14,475 nucleotides of DNA from Oscillospiraceae bacterium UBA6370 (GCA_002437735.1 DJRC01000040.1:10141-24615), one strand, 5' to 3'. Counted from the stretch's first letter, positions 6,636-14,060 are shown. The notes: a model not told the origin generated them from the letters alone. Translations and numbers: made by a program.

Positions 6636-8519
6636 ATGACGAAGAAACAGAAAAAGATGCTCTATCGCATCCTGGCCGCGGCGGTGCTGTTCCTCGCGGC
6701 GAAATTGATTCCCCTGCCGGCGCTCGTTTCGGCCGTGCTCTATTTCGCGGCCTACTTGACCGTCGGCTATGACATTCTGCGCAAGGCGTGGAAGGGCATC
6801 TGCAACCGGCAGGTGTTTGACGAAAATTTCCTCATGGCGGTCGCGACCGTCGGCGCCATCGCGCTGGCGCTCTATGAAAAGAGCGGCGACTATTCCGAGG
6901 CGGTCGCCGTCATGCTCTTCTATCAGATCGGCGAACTGTTCCAGAGCTACGCGGTCGGCAAGTCCCGCCGCAGCATCACCGCGCTGATGGACATCCGCCC
7001 CGACTACGCGAACATCGAGCGCGACGGTAAGCTCGAGCAGGTCGATCCCGACGACGTCGCGGTCGGCACGGTCATTGTCGTCCAGCCGGGCGAAAAGGTG
7101 CCCATCGACGGCGTGATCGAGGACGGCGTTTCCACGCTCAACACCGCCGCGCTGACCGGCGAGAGCCTGCCGCGCGACGTGAGCGTGGGCGACGAGATCA
7201 TCAGCGGCTGCATCAACATGACGGGCGTTCTGAAGGTCCGCACAACGAAGGCGTTCGGCGAATCCACGGTTTCCAAAATTCTGGAGCTGATGGAAAATTC
7301 CAGCAGCCACAAGTCCCGCTCCGAGAGCTTCATTTCCCGCTTTGCCAAGGTCTACACTCCCGCCGTGTGCTACAGCGCGCTCGCGCTCGCCATCCTGCCG
7401 CCGCTGGCGCTGACCGTCTCCGGCGCGGACGCGGACTGGGGCACCTGGGTCTACCGTGCGCTGACCTTCCTCGTCATCTCCTGCCCCTGCGCGCTCGTCA
7501 TCAGTATCCCGCTCAGCTTCTTCGCCGGTCTCGGCGGCGCGGGCAAGGAGGGCGTGCTCATCAAGGGCTCCAACTACCTCGAGGCCCTCTCCCGGACCAA
7601 GACCGTCGTATTCGACAAGACCGGCACGCTCACGCAGGGCGTGTTTGAGGTCAGCGCCGTGCATCACAGCCCGATGGCGCAGGAAAAGCTGCTCGAATAC
7701 GCGGCGCTTGCCGAGTGCGCGTCCTCGCACCCCATCAGCAAGAGCCTGCAAAAGGCTGCCGGCGGTGCGCTGGACCGCTCCCGCGTCACGGACATTCAGG
7801 AGCACAGCGGCCGCGGCGTGACCGCGGTGGTGGACGGCGTGACCGTCGCCGCCGGAAACGGCAAGCTCATGGAGGAGCTGGGCGTCGCGTGGCACGAGTG
7901 CCACAGCGTCGGCACCATCGTCCATATCGCGGTGAACGGCGAGTACGCGGGCCACATCGTCATCTCCGATGTGGAAAAGCCCCATTCCCGCGATGCCATC
8001 GCCGCGCTCAAGGCGGCGGGCGTCACCAAGACCGTCATGCTCACCGGCGACATTCAGAAGGTCGCGGACTATGTGGCGCGTGACCTCGGGGTGGATGAGG
8101 TCCGCGCGGAGCTGCTGCCCGCCGATAAGGTCGCGCGGGTCGAGGAACTGCTCAAGGCCGAGCCGGAGGGCGCGAAGCTCGCCTTCGTCGGCGACGGCAT
8201 CAACGACGCGCCCGTGCTCTCCCGCGCGGACATCGGCATCGCCATGGGCGCGATGGGCAGCGACGCGGCCATCGAGGCCGCCGACGTGGTGCTGATGGAC
8301 GACGATCCGATGAAGATCGCCAAGGCCATCAAGATCTCCCGCAAGTGCATCCGCATCGTGCATGAGAACATCGTCTTTTCCCTCGGCGTGAAGCTGCTGT
8401 GCCTGTTGCTCGTCGCCCTCGGCTTCGCCAATATGTGGATGGGCATTTTCGCCGACGTCGGCGTGATGGTCCTTGCGGTGCTCAACGCCATCCGCGCCCT
8501 GCGCGTGCACGATCTGTAA
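6636..8519 (+). CDS. cadA: P1B-2-type Zn/Cd/Pb-exporting ATPase lacking an HMA domain
   Basis: The 627-aa inner-membrane pump couples ATP hydrolysis to export of Zn2+, Cd2+ or Pb2+. All P-type landmarks are present: actuator TGES at 174-177, CPC at 283-285 in the metal-binding helix, phosphorylation site DKTGT at 327-331 (D327), the His-Pro locus SSHP with H365, TGD at 470-472 and GDGINDA at 519-525. P1B-2 specificity is supported by Lys586 in the seventh helix (SLGVKLL) and Asp607 (FADVGV) in the eighth, the ZntA pair. Usual CadA/ZntA proteins are about 700 aa and begin with one or more HMA domains. Here the chain begins directly with a Lys-rich tail and the first helix at about 9-25, and the HMA domain is the separate preceding gene. 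The ATG at 6636 follows CGGAGGG. The operon ends at the terminator 8536-8577. Confidence 0.95.
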   Translation: MTKKQKKMLYRILAAAVLFLAAKLIPLPALVSAVLYFAAYLTVGYDILRKAWKGICNRQVFDENFLMAVATVGAIALALYEKSGDYSEAVAVMLFYQIGELFQSYAVGKSRRSITALMDIRPDYANIERDGKLEQVDPDDVAVGTVIVVQPGEKVPIDGVIEDGVSTLNTAALTGESLPRDVSVGDEIISGCINMTGVLKVRTTKAFGESTVSKILELMENSSSHKSRSESFISRFAKVYTPAVCYSALALAILPPLALTVSGADADWGTWVYRALTFLVISCPCALVISIPLSFFAGLGGAGKEGVLIKGSNYLEALSRTKTVVFDKTGTLTQGVFEVSAVHHSPMAQEKLLEYAALAECASSHPISKSLQKAAGGALDRSRVTDIQEHSGRGVTAVVDGVTVAAGNGKLMEELGVAWHECHSVGTIVHIAVNGEYAGHIVISDVEKPHSRDAIAALKAAGVTKTVMLTGDIQKVADYVARDLGVDEVRAELLPADKVARVEELLKAEPEGAKLAFVGDGINDAPVLSRADIGIAMGAMGSDAAIEAADVVLMDDDPMKIAKAIKISRKCIRIVHENIVFSLGVKLLCLLLVALGFANMWMGIFADVGVMVLAVLNAIRALRVHDL

Positions 8520-8535
8520 AAAGCAGTCCCCAAAT

Positions 8536-8577
8536 AAAAATCAAACGCTCCGACCTTCGTCGGGGCGTTTGATTTTT
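8536..8577. terminator. Strong bidirectional terminator between the ATPase and diguanylate cyclase genes
   Basis: A 19-pair stem with one G-U runs from 8536-8554 (AAAAATCAAACGCTCCGAC) to 8559-8577, with the tetraloop CTTC. The A-tract on one side and T-tract (GATTTTTT) on the other make it work on both strands. It separates convergent genes. Confidence 0.92.
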
Positions 8578-8586
8578 TATACTTCA

Positions 8587-9753
8587 TTATGCGGAGACCT
8601 GCGAAGCTTCAAGAGAAAGCTCTCTCTCTCTCTCTCTCTCTGCCGACTCCTGCGGTTTCTTGAATGCGGCTTCACATTCGCAGCGGTTGCCGCCGTTCGC
8701 CTTGGCACGGTAAAGCTGCTCGTCGGCATGATGCAGGACTTGGTCGAAGGTCCAGCTGCTGCCGTAGAAGATGCCCAGCCCGAGGCTGACGGAATAGGTC
8801 GGCATCCCGCGCCGCTCCGCGTTGGAGGAGAGGTCCTGCAGCGCGTCGTCGAGCTGTTCCCGCAGAGCAGCGGGAGCGCCGGGCTCGCGAATGAGCATCA
8901 GAAATTCGTCGCCGCCGTAGCGTCCGATGGATACAAGCCCGTTTTCGGTCTCGAAATACTGCATTCCGTGCTCGCACAGGTCACACAGGATCGCGTCGCC
9001 GACGATGTGGCCGCAGCTGTCGTTGATCTGCTTGAAATGGTCAACGTCGGCAATGGCAAAGGCGAAGCTTTCGGGCGCTTCGGTCATGTACGCCTCAAAC
9101 GCGGCGATGAAGGCCTTACGGTTCATCACGCCCGTGAGCGCGTCGATGGAGCCGGCCTGCTCCAGCTCGCAGCGCTTCTGCCAGAGCCGGATGCGGACGG
9201 CGAGCGAGGAAGCATAGGAGGACAGCGCGATGCCGAGAGCCGCGACGGTCAGCAGAGCATCCTGCGCGAAGGCGTCAGCGGTTTTGCTGCTGTATGAGAC
9301 GACCAGAAAGACCGCGGGATACCCGATCAGAAGCACACCGGCGATCTCGGGCGGGAGTGTGTAGTAAAGGGACATCATGACCAGTGCCAGCGGGAAGAGC
9401 GGCGCGCGCTCATCCGTCAGCACGAAGGCGTTGCGGAAGATGACCAACAGCATGATCATGGAGCCGAACAAAAGCAGCGGCAGTGCCGAGCCGTAACGTC
9501 CCTTTGGCGGCTGCTTCGTCATGGCGATGCCGACGGAAAAGATGAGCTGCGCGAGGATCGCCATGCCGATGAGGCGCCTCTGCACCAACAGTCCGGCGGG
9601 CAGAGCGACGATCAGGTATAGCGCGATGAGCGCGGCCAGATATACCCAGGTCAGGATATGCAGCGCCGCCCAGTTCTGCGCGTTGATCTCATTGATATCG
9701 TTTTGAAAAAAGGAGGATACGGTGCGGATATATCTTCTGAGCCTGCGCAGCAT
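8587..9753 (-). CDS. Membrane-bound diguanylate cyclase (GGDEF domain)
   Basis: The 388-aa protein is predicted to make cyclic di-GMP from two GTP. About six hydrophobic helices fill residues 30-185 (roughly 30-52, 60-78, 88-107, 118-133, 136-154, 165-185) as a membrane sensor with no recognised name. The GGDEF domain follows at about 200-355: DALTGVMNR (204-212), IADVDHFKQIND (234-245, Mg-binding D236) and the catalytic RYGGDEF (278-284). The active-site motif is canonical, so activity is expected. The RxxD inhibitory site that would sit nine to six residues before GGDEF is absent (NGLV there), so product feedback through it is unlikely. The start at 9753 has GGGAGG upstream; a longer open frame crosses its promoter. 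The last 20 codons contain a run of GA repeats. Confidence 0.93.
   Translation of the reverse strand: MLRRLRRYIRTVSSFFQNDINEINAQNWAALHILTWVYLAALIALYLIVALPAGLLVQRRLIGMAILAQLIFSVGIAMTKQPPKGRYGSALPLLLFGSMIMLLVIFRNAFVLTDERAPLFPLALVMMSLYYTLPPEIAGVLLIGYPAVFLVVSYSSKTADAFAQDALLTVAALGIALSSYASSLAVRIRLWQKRCELEQAGSIDALTGVMNRKAFIAAFEAYMTEAPESFAFAIADVDHFKQINDSCGHIVGDAILCDLCEHGMQYFETENGLVSIGRYGGDEFLMLIREPGAPAALREQLDDALQDLSSNAERRGMPTYSVSLGLGIFYGSSWTFDQVLHHADEQLYRAKANGGNRCECEAAFKKPQESAERERERELSLEASQVSA
8620..8641. repeat. (CT)11 dinucleotide tract in the 3' coding end of the diguanylate cyclase gene
   Basis: Eleven uninterrupted CT units (22 bp) read as alternating Glu-Arg codons near the C-terminus (AERERERE). 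Loss of one unit would end the protein a few codons later at a new TGA; gain of one would replace the last nine residues by about 14 others before a TAA. Neither change touches the GGDEF domain. Confidence 0.95.
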
Positions 9754-9786
9754 AGATTCCCTCCCTCTTGACTGAGATGTTGCATA

Positions 9787-9815
9787 ATCATAGCATAATG
9801 TGCGACAAAATGCAA
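9787..9815 (-). promoter_or_regulatory. Promoter of the diguanylate cyclase gene
   Basis: On the minus strand, TTGCAT (9810-9815), 17 bp, then TATGAT (9787-9792), with a start point near 9780. The core is bracketed by a 7-bp inverted repeat GTTGCAT (9779-9785) / ATGCAAC (9810-9816) and contains a direct repeat GCATAAT (9782-9788 and 9793-9799) spaced one helical turn apart. Confidence 0.6.
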
Positions 9816-9823
9816 CTAATTTT

Positions 9824-10327
9824 TCATTTTGCCTGCGCGTGGCGCATGGTACGAAAGAGCATCGCGGCGACAAAGCCGGTCAGCGCGCCGGTGAACACCG
9901 ACACGAGCAGCAGGAACGGCAGGTAAGCGAGCGGCGCGGCTGAGCCGAGCGTGAGCATCGCGGCGGCGACCTGCCCGCAGTTGTGCGCCGCCGCGCCGCC
10001 GACGGACACGCCGTAGACCGAGAGCCGCGGCAGAGCGTGCAGCATGATCATCACCAGCATGGCGGCGAGTCCTCCGAGCAGCGAGAAAAGGAGCGCCGAG
10101 GCGTTGCCCGCGAAGAGTGAGCCGAGCAGACAGCGCACCACGAGGATGGCGAGCGCGCTCGATGCGCCGAGGGCATAGAGCGCGTAGACCGTCACGATGT
10201 TCGCAAGCCCGAGCTTCACGCCGGGCAGCGGCAACAGCGGCGGAAAAAAGGACTCCAGATAGGAGAGCGCAAGCGCCAGCGCGGCGAGCACGGAACAGGT
10301 CGTGATTGTTTTTGTTGAGAACCTCAT
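9824..10327 (-). CDS. Gx transporter family membrane protein (EetB-like)
   Basis: The 167-aa protein has about five membrane helices, formerly grouped as 'heptaprenyl diphosphate synthase component I' and now as the Gx transporter family, with an ECF S-component-like look. Conserved segments are PPLLPLPGVKLGLANI (29-44) and SVGGAAAHNCGQ (108-119). GGAGG precedes the ATG at 10327 and overlaps the stop region of the NusG-II gene (10-bp gap), so the two are co-translated. The pairing NusG-II plus Gx transporter next to ApbE is the EetA-EetB-FmnB arrangement of flavin-based extracellular electron transfer loci; these two membrane proteins are thought to link the membrane quinone pool or flavin supply to extracytosolic flavoproteins. 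No lipid-synthesis partner is nearby, so a polyprenyl synthase role is unlikely. Confidence 0.85.
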   Translation of the reverse strand: MRFSTKTITTCSVLAALALALSYLESFFPPLLPLPGVKLGLANIVTVYALYALGASSALAILVVRCLLGSLFAGNASALLFSLLGGLAAMLVMIMLHALPRLSVYGVSVGGAAAHNCGQVAAAMLTLGSAAPLAYLPFLLLVSVFTGALTGFVAAMLFRTMRHAQAK

Positions 10328-10337
10328 GCCGCGCCTC

Positions 10338-10742
10338 CTAACCCGTCACGAGGTCATAGCCGTCGGCGGCGCCGACCAGCTCCACCACGATGCGCGCGGG
10401 CAGGCACACGATGCTCTGTCCCGCGCGGGAGACCGCGCCGGAGTGGACGCAGTCCTGCCCCGGGCAGTCGCTCTCCGTGACCGATACTGCGCCGTCTGCC
10501 GCCGTGACCGTCAGCGTATAGCCGTTATTTGTATAGGTATGCGTGCCGAACTGCGCGAGCGGGAGCCGGTCCAGCTCCTGTCCGTCGACGGAGACCACGA
10601 CCGTCAGCGCGCCGCTCTGCGGCGCATGGGCAGCGAGAAACGGCCTAACCGCCAGCGCCGCGGCGAGTGCCAGCACGACGAGCACCACGAGCGCGTCATA
10701 GCGGTTGGGGCGCAGCTCAGGCGATGATGGCTTCGTAGACAT
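10338..10742 (-). CDS. NusG domain II-containing membrane protein (EetA-like)
   Basis: The 134-aa protein has one N-terminal membrane helix (about 15-34) and an extracytosolic beta-rich NusG-II domain. The domain's Cys pattern is present: SDCPGQDCVHSG (91-102; C93, C98) and VCLP (112-115; C113). The name is historical: it is not the transcription factor NusG, whose KOW/NGN domains are missing. The start at 10742, with GAGGAGGGG upstream, lies inside the end of apbE (26-bp overlap), and the stop is 10 bp before the Gx-transporter gene, so the three form a tightly coupled unit. EetA of Listeria-type electron transfer loci belongs to this family; that role is inferred here from order and family. 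Confidence 0.85.
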   Translation of the reverse strand: MSTKPSSPELRPNRYDALVVLVVLALAAALAVRPFLAAHAPQSGALTVVVSVDGQELDRLPLAQFGTHTYTNNGYTLTVTAADGAVSVTESDCPGQDCVHSGAVSRAGQSIVCLPARIVVELVGAADGYDLVTG

Positions 10743-11754
10743 AGGTCCCCTCCTCGCTCGGCTCAAAGCGTTCCGCCAGTCCCGCGGTATAGCGCACATG
10801 GCCGTCGTCGGTCACGAAGATCAGCTCGATGCGCAGATTTTTCTCCGCCGCGAGCGTATCGCGCAGCGCAAGGCTTCCCGCCTCGCCGAGCACGAAGCAG
10901 GCGGTGGAGAGCGCGTCCGCCCACGCGCCGTCGCCGCATACGACCGTCACGCTCACCAGCCCGCTCTCGGCGGGCTTTCCGGTCTTGGGGTCGATGATAT
11001 GATGGTAGCGCACGCCGTTTTCCTCAAAGCCGCGCTCATAAATGCCGGAGGTCACCACGAAGGTGTCCGCCGCCGTCAGCACGCCGAGGAATTTCGATGG
11101 GTCGGCAGGGTCCTTGACCGCGACGCGCCAGTCGCTGCCGTCCGGCTTCGCACCGAGCAGCCCGACGTCGCCGCCGAGGTCGATGACCGCGCTCGTTACG
11201 CCGAGCTCTGCGAGGACGGTGCACACCGCGTCGCCCGCATAACCCTTGGCGATGCCGCCGAGGTCAAGCTGCGCGCCGCCCGAGAGGGCGACCGTATTGC
11301 CGTCCACCGACAGGTTTTCCAAGCCGACGTGCGCGAGCAGCGCGGACAGCTCCTCGTCCGACGGCACACGCGGTGCGTCGCCGGTGAAGTCCCACGCGTC
11401 CATCACGGGCGCGATGGTGGGGTCGAACGCCCCGCCCGAAAGCTCGCCGATGGTCCGCGCAATGTCCGTGAGCTGGGCAAGCTCCGCGTCCTCGACCGTG
11501 CCGTCGCGGTTGAGCGCGCTCACCGCACTTGCCTTGTCGTGGCGGTCGAGCTTTGCATCGAGCGTGCGCAGCGTTTCCTCCGCCGCGTCGAGTGCGGCAG
11601 CGGCGTTTTCGCCGTAGGCGGTCAGATTCATCACCGTGTCCATCGTGTAGACCGTGCGCGTTTCGCCCGTTTCCTGCTGCCCTCCCCCGCCGCAGGCGGT
11701 AAGAGAGAGCGCGAGCGCTGCAGTCAGCACGGCTGTCAACATACGTTTTGTCAT
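10717..11754 (-). CDS. apbE: FAD:protein FMN transferase lipoprotein (ApbE)
   Basis: The 345-aa protein is anchored outside the membrane: the signal peptide ends in a lipobox LTAC (18-21, lipidated C21) followed by a Gly-rich linker. ApbE moves FMN from FAD onto a Thr or Ser of exported flavoproteins, using Mg. Family motifs: FDPTIAPV (110-117), LDLGGIAKGYAGD (163-175, FAD binding), DLGGD (192-196), VTSGIYER (234-241), HHIIDPKTG (251-259) and DALSTA (280-285), whose Asp and Thr bind Mg. Length is typical. GGAGG is five bases before the ATG at 11754; the frame extends far upstream only inside the neighbouring gene. It follows the amidohydrolase by 28 bp and overlaps the NusG-II gene. No protein in the window carries a clear FMN-acceptor domain, so its target lies elsewhere. 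Confidence 0.95.
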   Translation of the reverse strand: MTKRMLTAVLTAALALSLTACGGGGQQETGETRTVYTMDTVMNLTAYGENAAAALDAAEETLRTLDAKLDRHDKASAVSALNRDGTVEDAELAQLTDIARTIGELSGGAFDPTIAPVMDAWDFTGDAPRVPSDEELSALLAHVGLENLSVDGNTVALSGGAQLDLGGIAKGYAGDAVCTVLAELGVTSAVIDLGGDVGLLGAKPDGSDWRVAVKDPADPSKFLGVLTAADTFVVTSGIYERGFEENGVRYHHIIDPKTGKPAESGLVSVTVVCGDGAWADALSTACFVLGEAGSLALRDTLAAEKNLRIELIFVTDDGHVRYTAGLAERFEPSEEGTYVYEAIIA

Positions 11755-11782
11755 AGCTTCCTCCGAAAAAACGAAGCGTTCG

Positions 11783-13375
11783 TTAGTGTGCCCGCAGGAC
11801 GCGTCCCTGTGTCTCGCCGGTAAACTGCCCGTCCATGATCTCCGGTACGCCCGCGACGAACACGGCGTCCATGCCTGCGGCAAGCTGCCGCGGAGCGGTG
11901 TAGGTGCCGTTCTCGCGGATATTTTCCGGCGAGAACAGGCACAGGTCGGCGTCCGCGCCGACGGCGATGCGACCCTTGCGGGAAAGACCGAGCCGGTCGG
12001 CGGACTGCATCGTGAGCTTGTGCACGGCCTGCGGCAGTGTGAGGATTCTGCGCTCGCGGACATAGTGCGCGAGGAAGCGCGCCGCACTGCCGTACACGCG
12101 CGGGTGGCACAGCCCCTCGACGGGATAGGTTGCGTCGGAAATGGGCACGGAGAACGGCGCGCGCAAAATGGCCTCGATGTCCTCCTCTGCGGCGATGAAG
12201 TCGATCATGCCCGCCTCGCAGCGCTCGGCGGCGAGCAGGTCGAAGAGCGCGTCATAGGGGTCCTTGCCGAGCGTGTCCGCGATCTCCGCGAGAGACTTGC
12301 CCTCAAACGGCTTATACTCCTCCGTGTGCAGCGAGATCGGAACGACGTTCTCAAATCCAACGAGATGCGTGATGTTTTCAAAGTCGCTGCCCGTCTCCAT
12401 GCGCTCACGCATGGCGGCGCGGGAACTCGGGTCGCGCAGCGCGGCGGTCAGCGCATCCAGTCCGCCCTTTTGAAATTCCGGCGGCAGAACGTGAATGAGC
12501 TGGGTCGAGCCGGCGGAATAGGGATACACGTCGCAGGCGACGTCCAGCCCCTCCGCACGGGCGTTTTCAAGAAGCCGCAGCATCTCCGGCACGGCGCGGT
12601 CCCAATTCCTCCGTCCGATGCCCTTGAGGTGCGAGATCTCCACGGGACAGCGCAGCTCCCGCGCGACGGTCAGCATCTCGCGCAGCGCGTCCACCACGCC
12701 GTCACCCTCCTGCCGCATGTGAACGGTGACGGGCAGCCTCCCGCCGCGCAGCGGCTCAAGCGCGCGGATCAGCCCCTCGATTGTGTAGAAGCACTCGGGC
12801 GCGTAGCCGAGGCCGAGGGATACGCCCACCGCGCCGTCCGCGAGCGAGCGCTCCACAAGGCGGTGCAGCTCTTTGTACTGCCCGTCCGTCAGCGGCGCGT
12901 CGTCAAAGCCCGCGACGAGGGCGCGGAGCGTCCCCATGCCCGCGAGCATGGCGTTGTTCACGATTTGCGGCGTCCGCTCCGCTGCGGCGAAATAGTCCGC
13001 AAGGGACGCAAAGCACAGCTCGTCCCCAAACGCGCCGGTGATGGGCGCAAGATACGCGCGCACGGCGGGAGCATGCTCCCCCGCGAGCGGCGCGAGCGAC
13101 ATCCCGCAGTTGCCGCCGACGAGCGTGGTCAGACCCTGCGCCAGCTCCGCCTTTCCGTATTCGGAGCGGAACAGCGCTGCGTCGGTGTGGCGGTGGATAT
13201 CCAGAAAGCCGGGCGTCAGCGTGCGGCCCTGCGCGTCAAGAACGTGCGCGGCGTTGGTACCGGACAGCCGGCCGACCGCGGCGATCGTTCCGCCCTTGAT
13301 GCCGACGTCGGCGGGAAAAGCGTCTGCGCCGGTGCCGTCGAGCACCTGTGCGCCGCGAATGAGCCAGTCCAGCAT
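11783..13375 (-). CDS. N-acyl-D-amino-acid deacylase-type amidohydrolase
   Basis: The 530-aa cytosolic protein of the amidohydrolase superfamily, D-aminoacylase branch, is expected to hydrolyse N-acyl-D-amino acids (or a related D-configured amide) with Zn. Metal and catalytic residues are seen in order: PGFLDIHRHTD (55-65) with H61 and H63, GGNCGM with the branch-specific C90, VHMRQ with H219, ISHLKG with H249, and ISDATYP with D414. A C-terminal GADADLCLF segment closes the small beta-domain. The ATG at 13375 is four bases after the folate cyclo-ligase stop, with GGAGG inside that gene's end, so translation is coupled. Its presence ahead of apbE does not suggest an obvious joint pathway. 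Exact acyl or amino acid preference cannot be read. Confidence 0.87.
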   Translation of the reverse strand: MLDWLIRGAQVLDGTGADAFPADVGIKGGTIAAVGRLSGTNAAHVLDAQGRTLTPGFLDIHRHTDAALFRSEYGKAELAQGLTTLVGGNCGMSLAPLAGEHAPAVRAYLAPITGAFGDELCFASLADYFAAAERTPQIVNNAMLAGMGTLRALVAGFDDAPLTDGQYKELHRLVERSLADGAVGVSLGLGYAPECFYTIEGLIRALEPLRGGRLPVTVHMRQEGDGVVDALREMLTVARELRCPVEISHLKGIGRRNWDRAVPEMLRLLENARAEGLDVACDVYPYSAGSTQLIHVLPPEFQKGGLDALTAALRDPSSRAAMRERMETGSDFENITHLVGFENVVPISLHTEEYKPFEGKSLAEIADTLGKDPYDALFDLLAAERCEAGMIDFIAAEEDIEAILRAPFSVPISDATYPVEGLCHPRVYGSAARFLAHYVRERRILTLPQAVHKLTMQSADRLGLSRKGRIAVGADADLCLFSPENIRENGTYTAPRQLAAGMDAVFVAGVPEIMDGQFTGETQGRVLRAH

Positions 13376-13379
13376 GGCC

Positions 13380-13952
13380 TTACGCCTCCGGCTCCATGAC
13401 GCCGCGCTCCGTGACGTAGAGCGTGCAGCGGCGGTCATGCTCCTCGGTGGGAACGGCTTCGCTCATCAGCCGCTCGCGGCAGATGAGGCAGGTCGGGCAG
13501 GTGAGCTGCGGCAGCAGCCGGTCATAGTAGCCGCCGCCCTGTCCGAGCCGGCGGCCCCTGCGGTCGAACGACAGGCAGGGCACCACGGCAAAGTCGATGT
13601 CGGCGGGCGTGACGAGCGCGCAGTCTGCCTTCGGCTCTAAAATGCCGTACATCCCCGGCACGAGTTCGTCCATCGACGTGACCACGCACAGGTCGAGCGC
13701 GTGGCCCTCGGCGCAGCGGGGCAGGACGAGCGTCTTGCCCGCGGCAAGAGTTTCCTTCAGCAGCGGCGAGGTGTCGATCTCATGGACGGTGCCGGCAAAG
13801 GCGAACACGGTCCCTGCGGCCCTGTATTCCTCCAGCGCGAGGACGCAGCGGCAGATGGCCTCCGAGCTCTCGGCCCTGTAGACGGGATCGAGCGTCCGCT
13901 CGGTCTGGCGGATGTAGGTGCGCAGGGCTTTCTTTTCTTCGATGACGGACAT
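13380..13952 (-). CDS. 5-formyltetrahydrofolate cyclo-ligase
   Basis: The 190-aa cytosolic enzyme converts 5-formyl-THF to 5,10-methenyl-THF using ATP, rescuing the storage form of folate. The nucleotide/substrate loop DRRGRRLGQGGGYYDR (130-145) is the family signature, and the N-terminal KKALRTYIRQTERTL helix and FAFAGTVHEIDTSPLL (50-65) also fit. Length is normal (180-200). GGAGGG is seven bases before the ATG at 13952. It is the first gene of the leftward operon and is divergent from folD, which acts on the product side of the same folate pool, so the neighbourhood makes metabolic sense. Four Cys near the end (C152, C155, C158, C176) are more than usual and could be coincidental. Confidence 0.95.
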   Translation of the reverse strand: MSVIEEKKALRTYIRQTERTLDPVYRAESSEAICRCVLALEEYRAAGTVFAFAGTVHEIDTSPLLKETLAAGKTLVLPRCAEGHALDLCVVTSMDELVPGMYGILEPKADCALVTPADIDFAVVPCLSFDRRGRRLGQGGGYYDRLLPQLTCPTCLICRERLMSEAVPTEEHDRRCTLYVTERGVMEPEA

Positions 13953-13990
13953 GGGGTATCCCTCCGGTCAGATAAAATTTCATCCCCCTT

Positions 13991-14019
13991 ATGGTAGCAG
14001 AAAGCGGAGGAAATAGCAA
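13991..14019 (-). promoter_or_regulatory. Promoter of the cyclo-ligase-to-Gx-transporter operon
   Basis: On the minus strand, TTGCTA (14014-14019), 17 bp, then TACCAT (13991-13996); the start point is near 13984, about 32 bp before the ATG. No internal promoter or terminator is obvious down to 9824, so five genes may share this start. Confidence 0.55.
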
Positions 14020-14047
14020 GGCGGCGAAGAAAGGAAATCCTTCCGGC

Positions 14048-14060
14048 GCAAACGGTTTGC
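14048..14060. promoter_or_regulatory. Small perfect dyad between divergent folate genes
   Basis: GCAAAC-G-GTTTGC is a perfect 6-bp inverted repeat ending 8 bp before the folD -35. It resembles LacI/CcpA-type half-sites but mismatches the cre consensus at several fixed positions. It may be an operator; no regulator can be named. Confidence 0.3.

Noticed and set aside
6525..8510. A 661-codon open frame on the minus strand opposite the metal ATPase
   Set aside because: Its composition (Arg, His, Ala, Gly, Asp-rich, no motifs) is that of an antisense shadow of a high-GC gene; the plus-strand ATPase has all P-type motifs and a ribosome binding site.
9806..9831. Terminator after the Gx-transporter gene (CATTTTG/CAAAATG)
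   Set aside because: The stem is only 7 AT-rich pairs with no following T-run; it is too weak, so read-through into the cyclase gene remains possible.
9824..10327. Heptaprenyl diphosphate synthase component I
   Set aside because: This is an old family label; no component II or isoprenoid gene is adjacent and the ApbE/NusG-II context favours the Gx-transporter role.
10425..10442. SGAVS in the NusG-II protein as a flavinylation site for ApbE
   Set aside because: The residues belong to the normal Cys-loop of the NusG-II family and lack the FMN_bind domain context and the required Thr.
10338..10742. Transcription elongation factor NusG
   Set aside because: It has a membrane helix and only the NusG-II domain with its Cys pattern; NGN and KOW domains are absent.
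14047..14060. CcpA cre site upstream of folD
   Set aside because: The core CG and some flanking bases fit, but several fixed consensus positions (T1, W3, C13, A14) mismatch.
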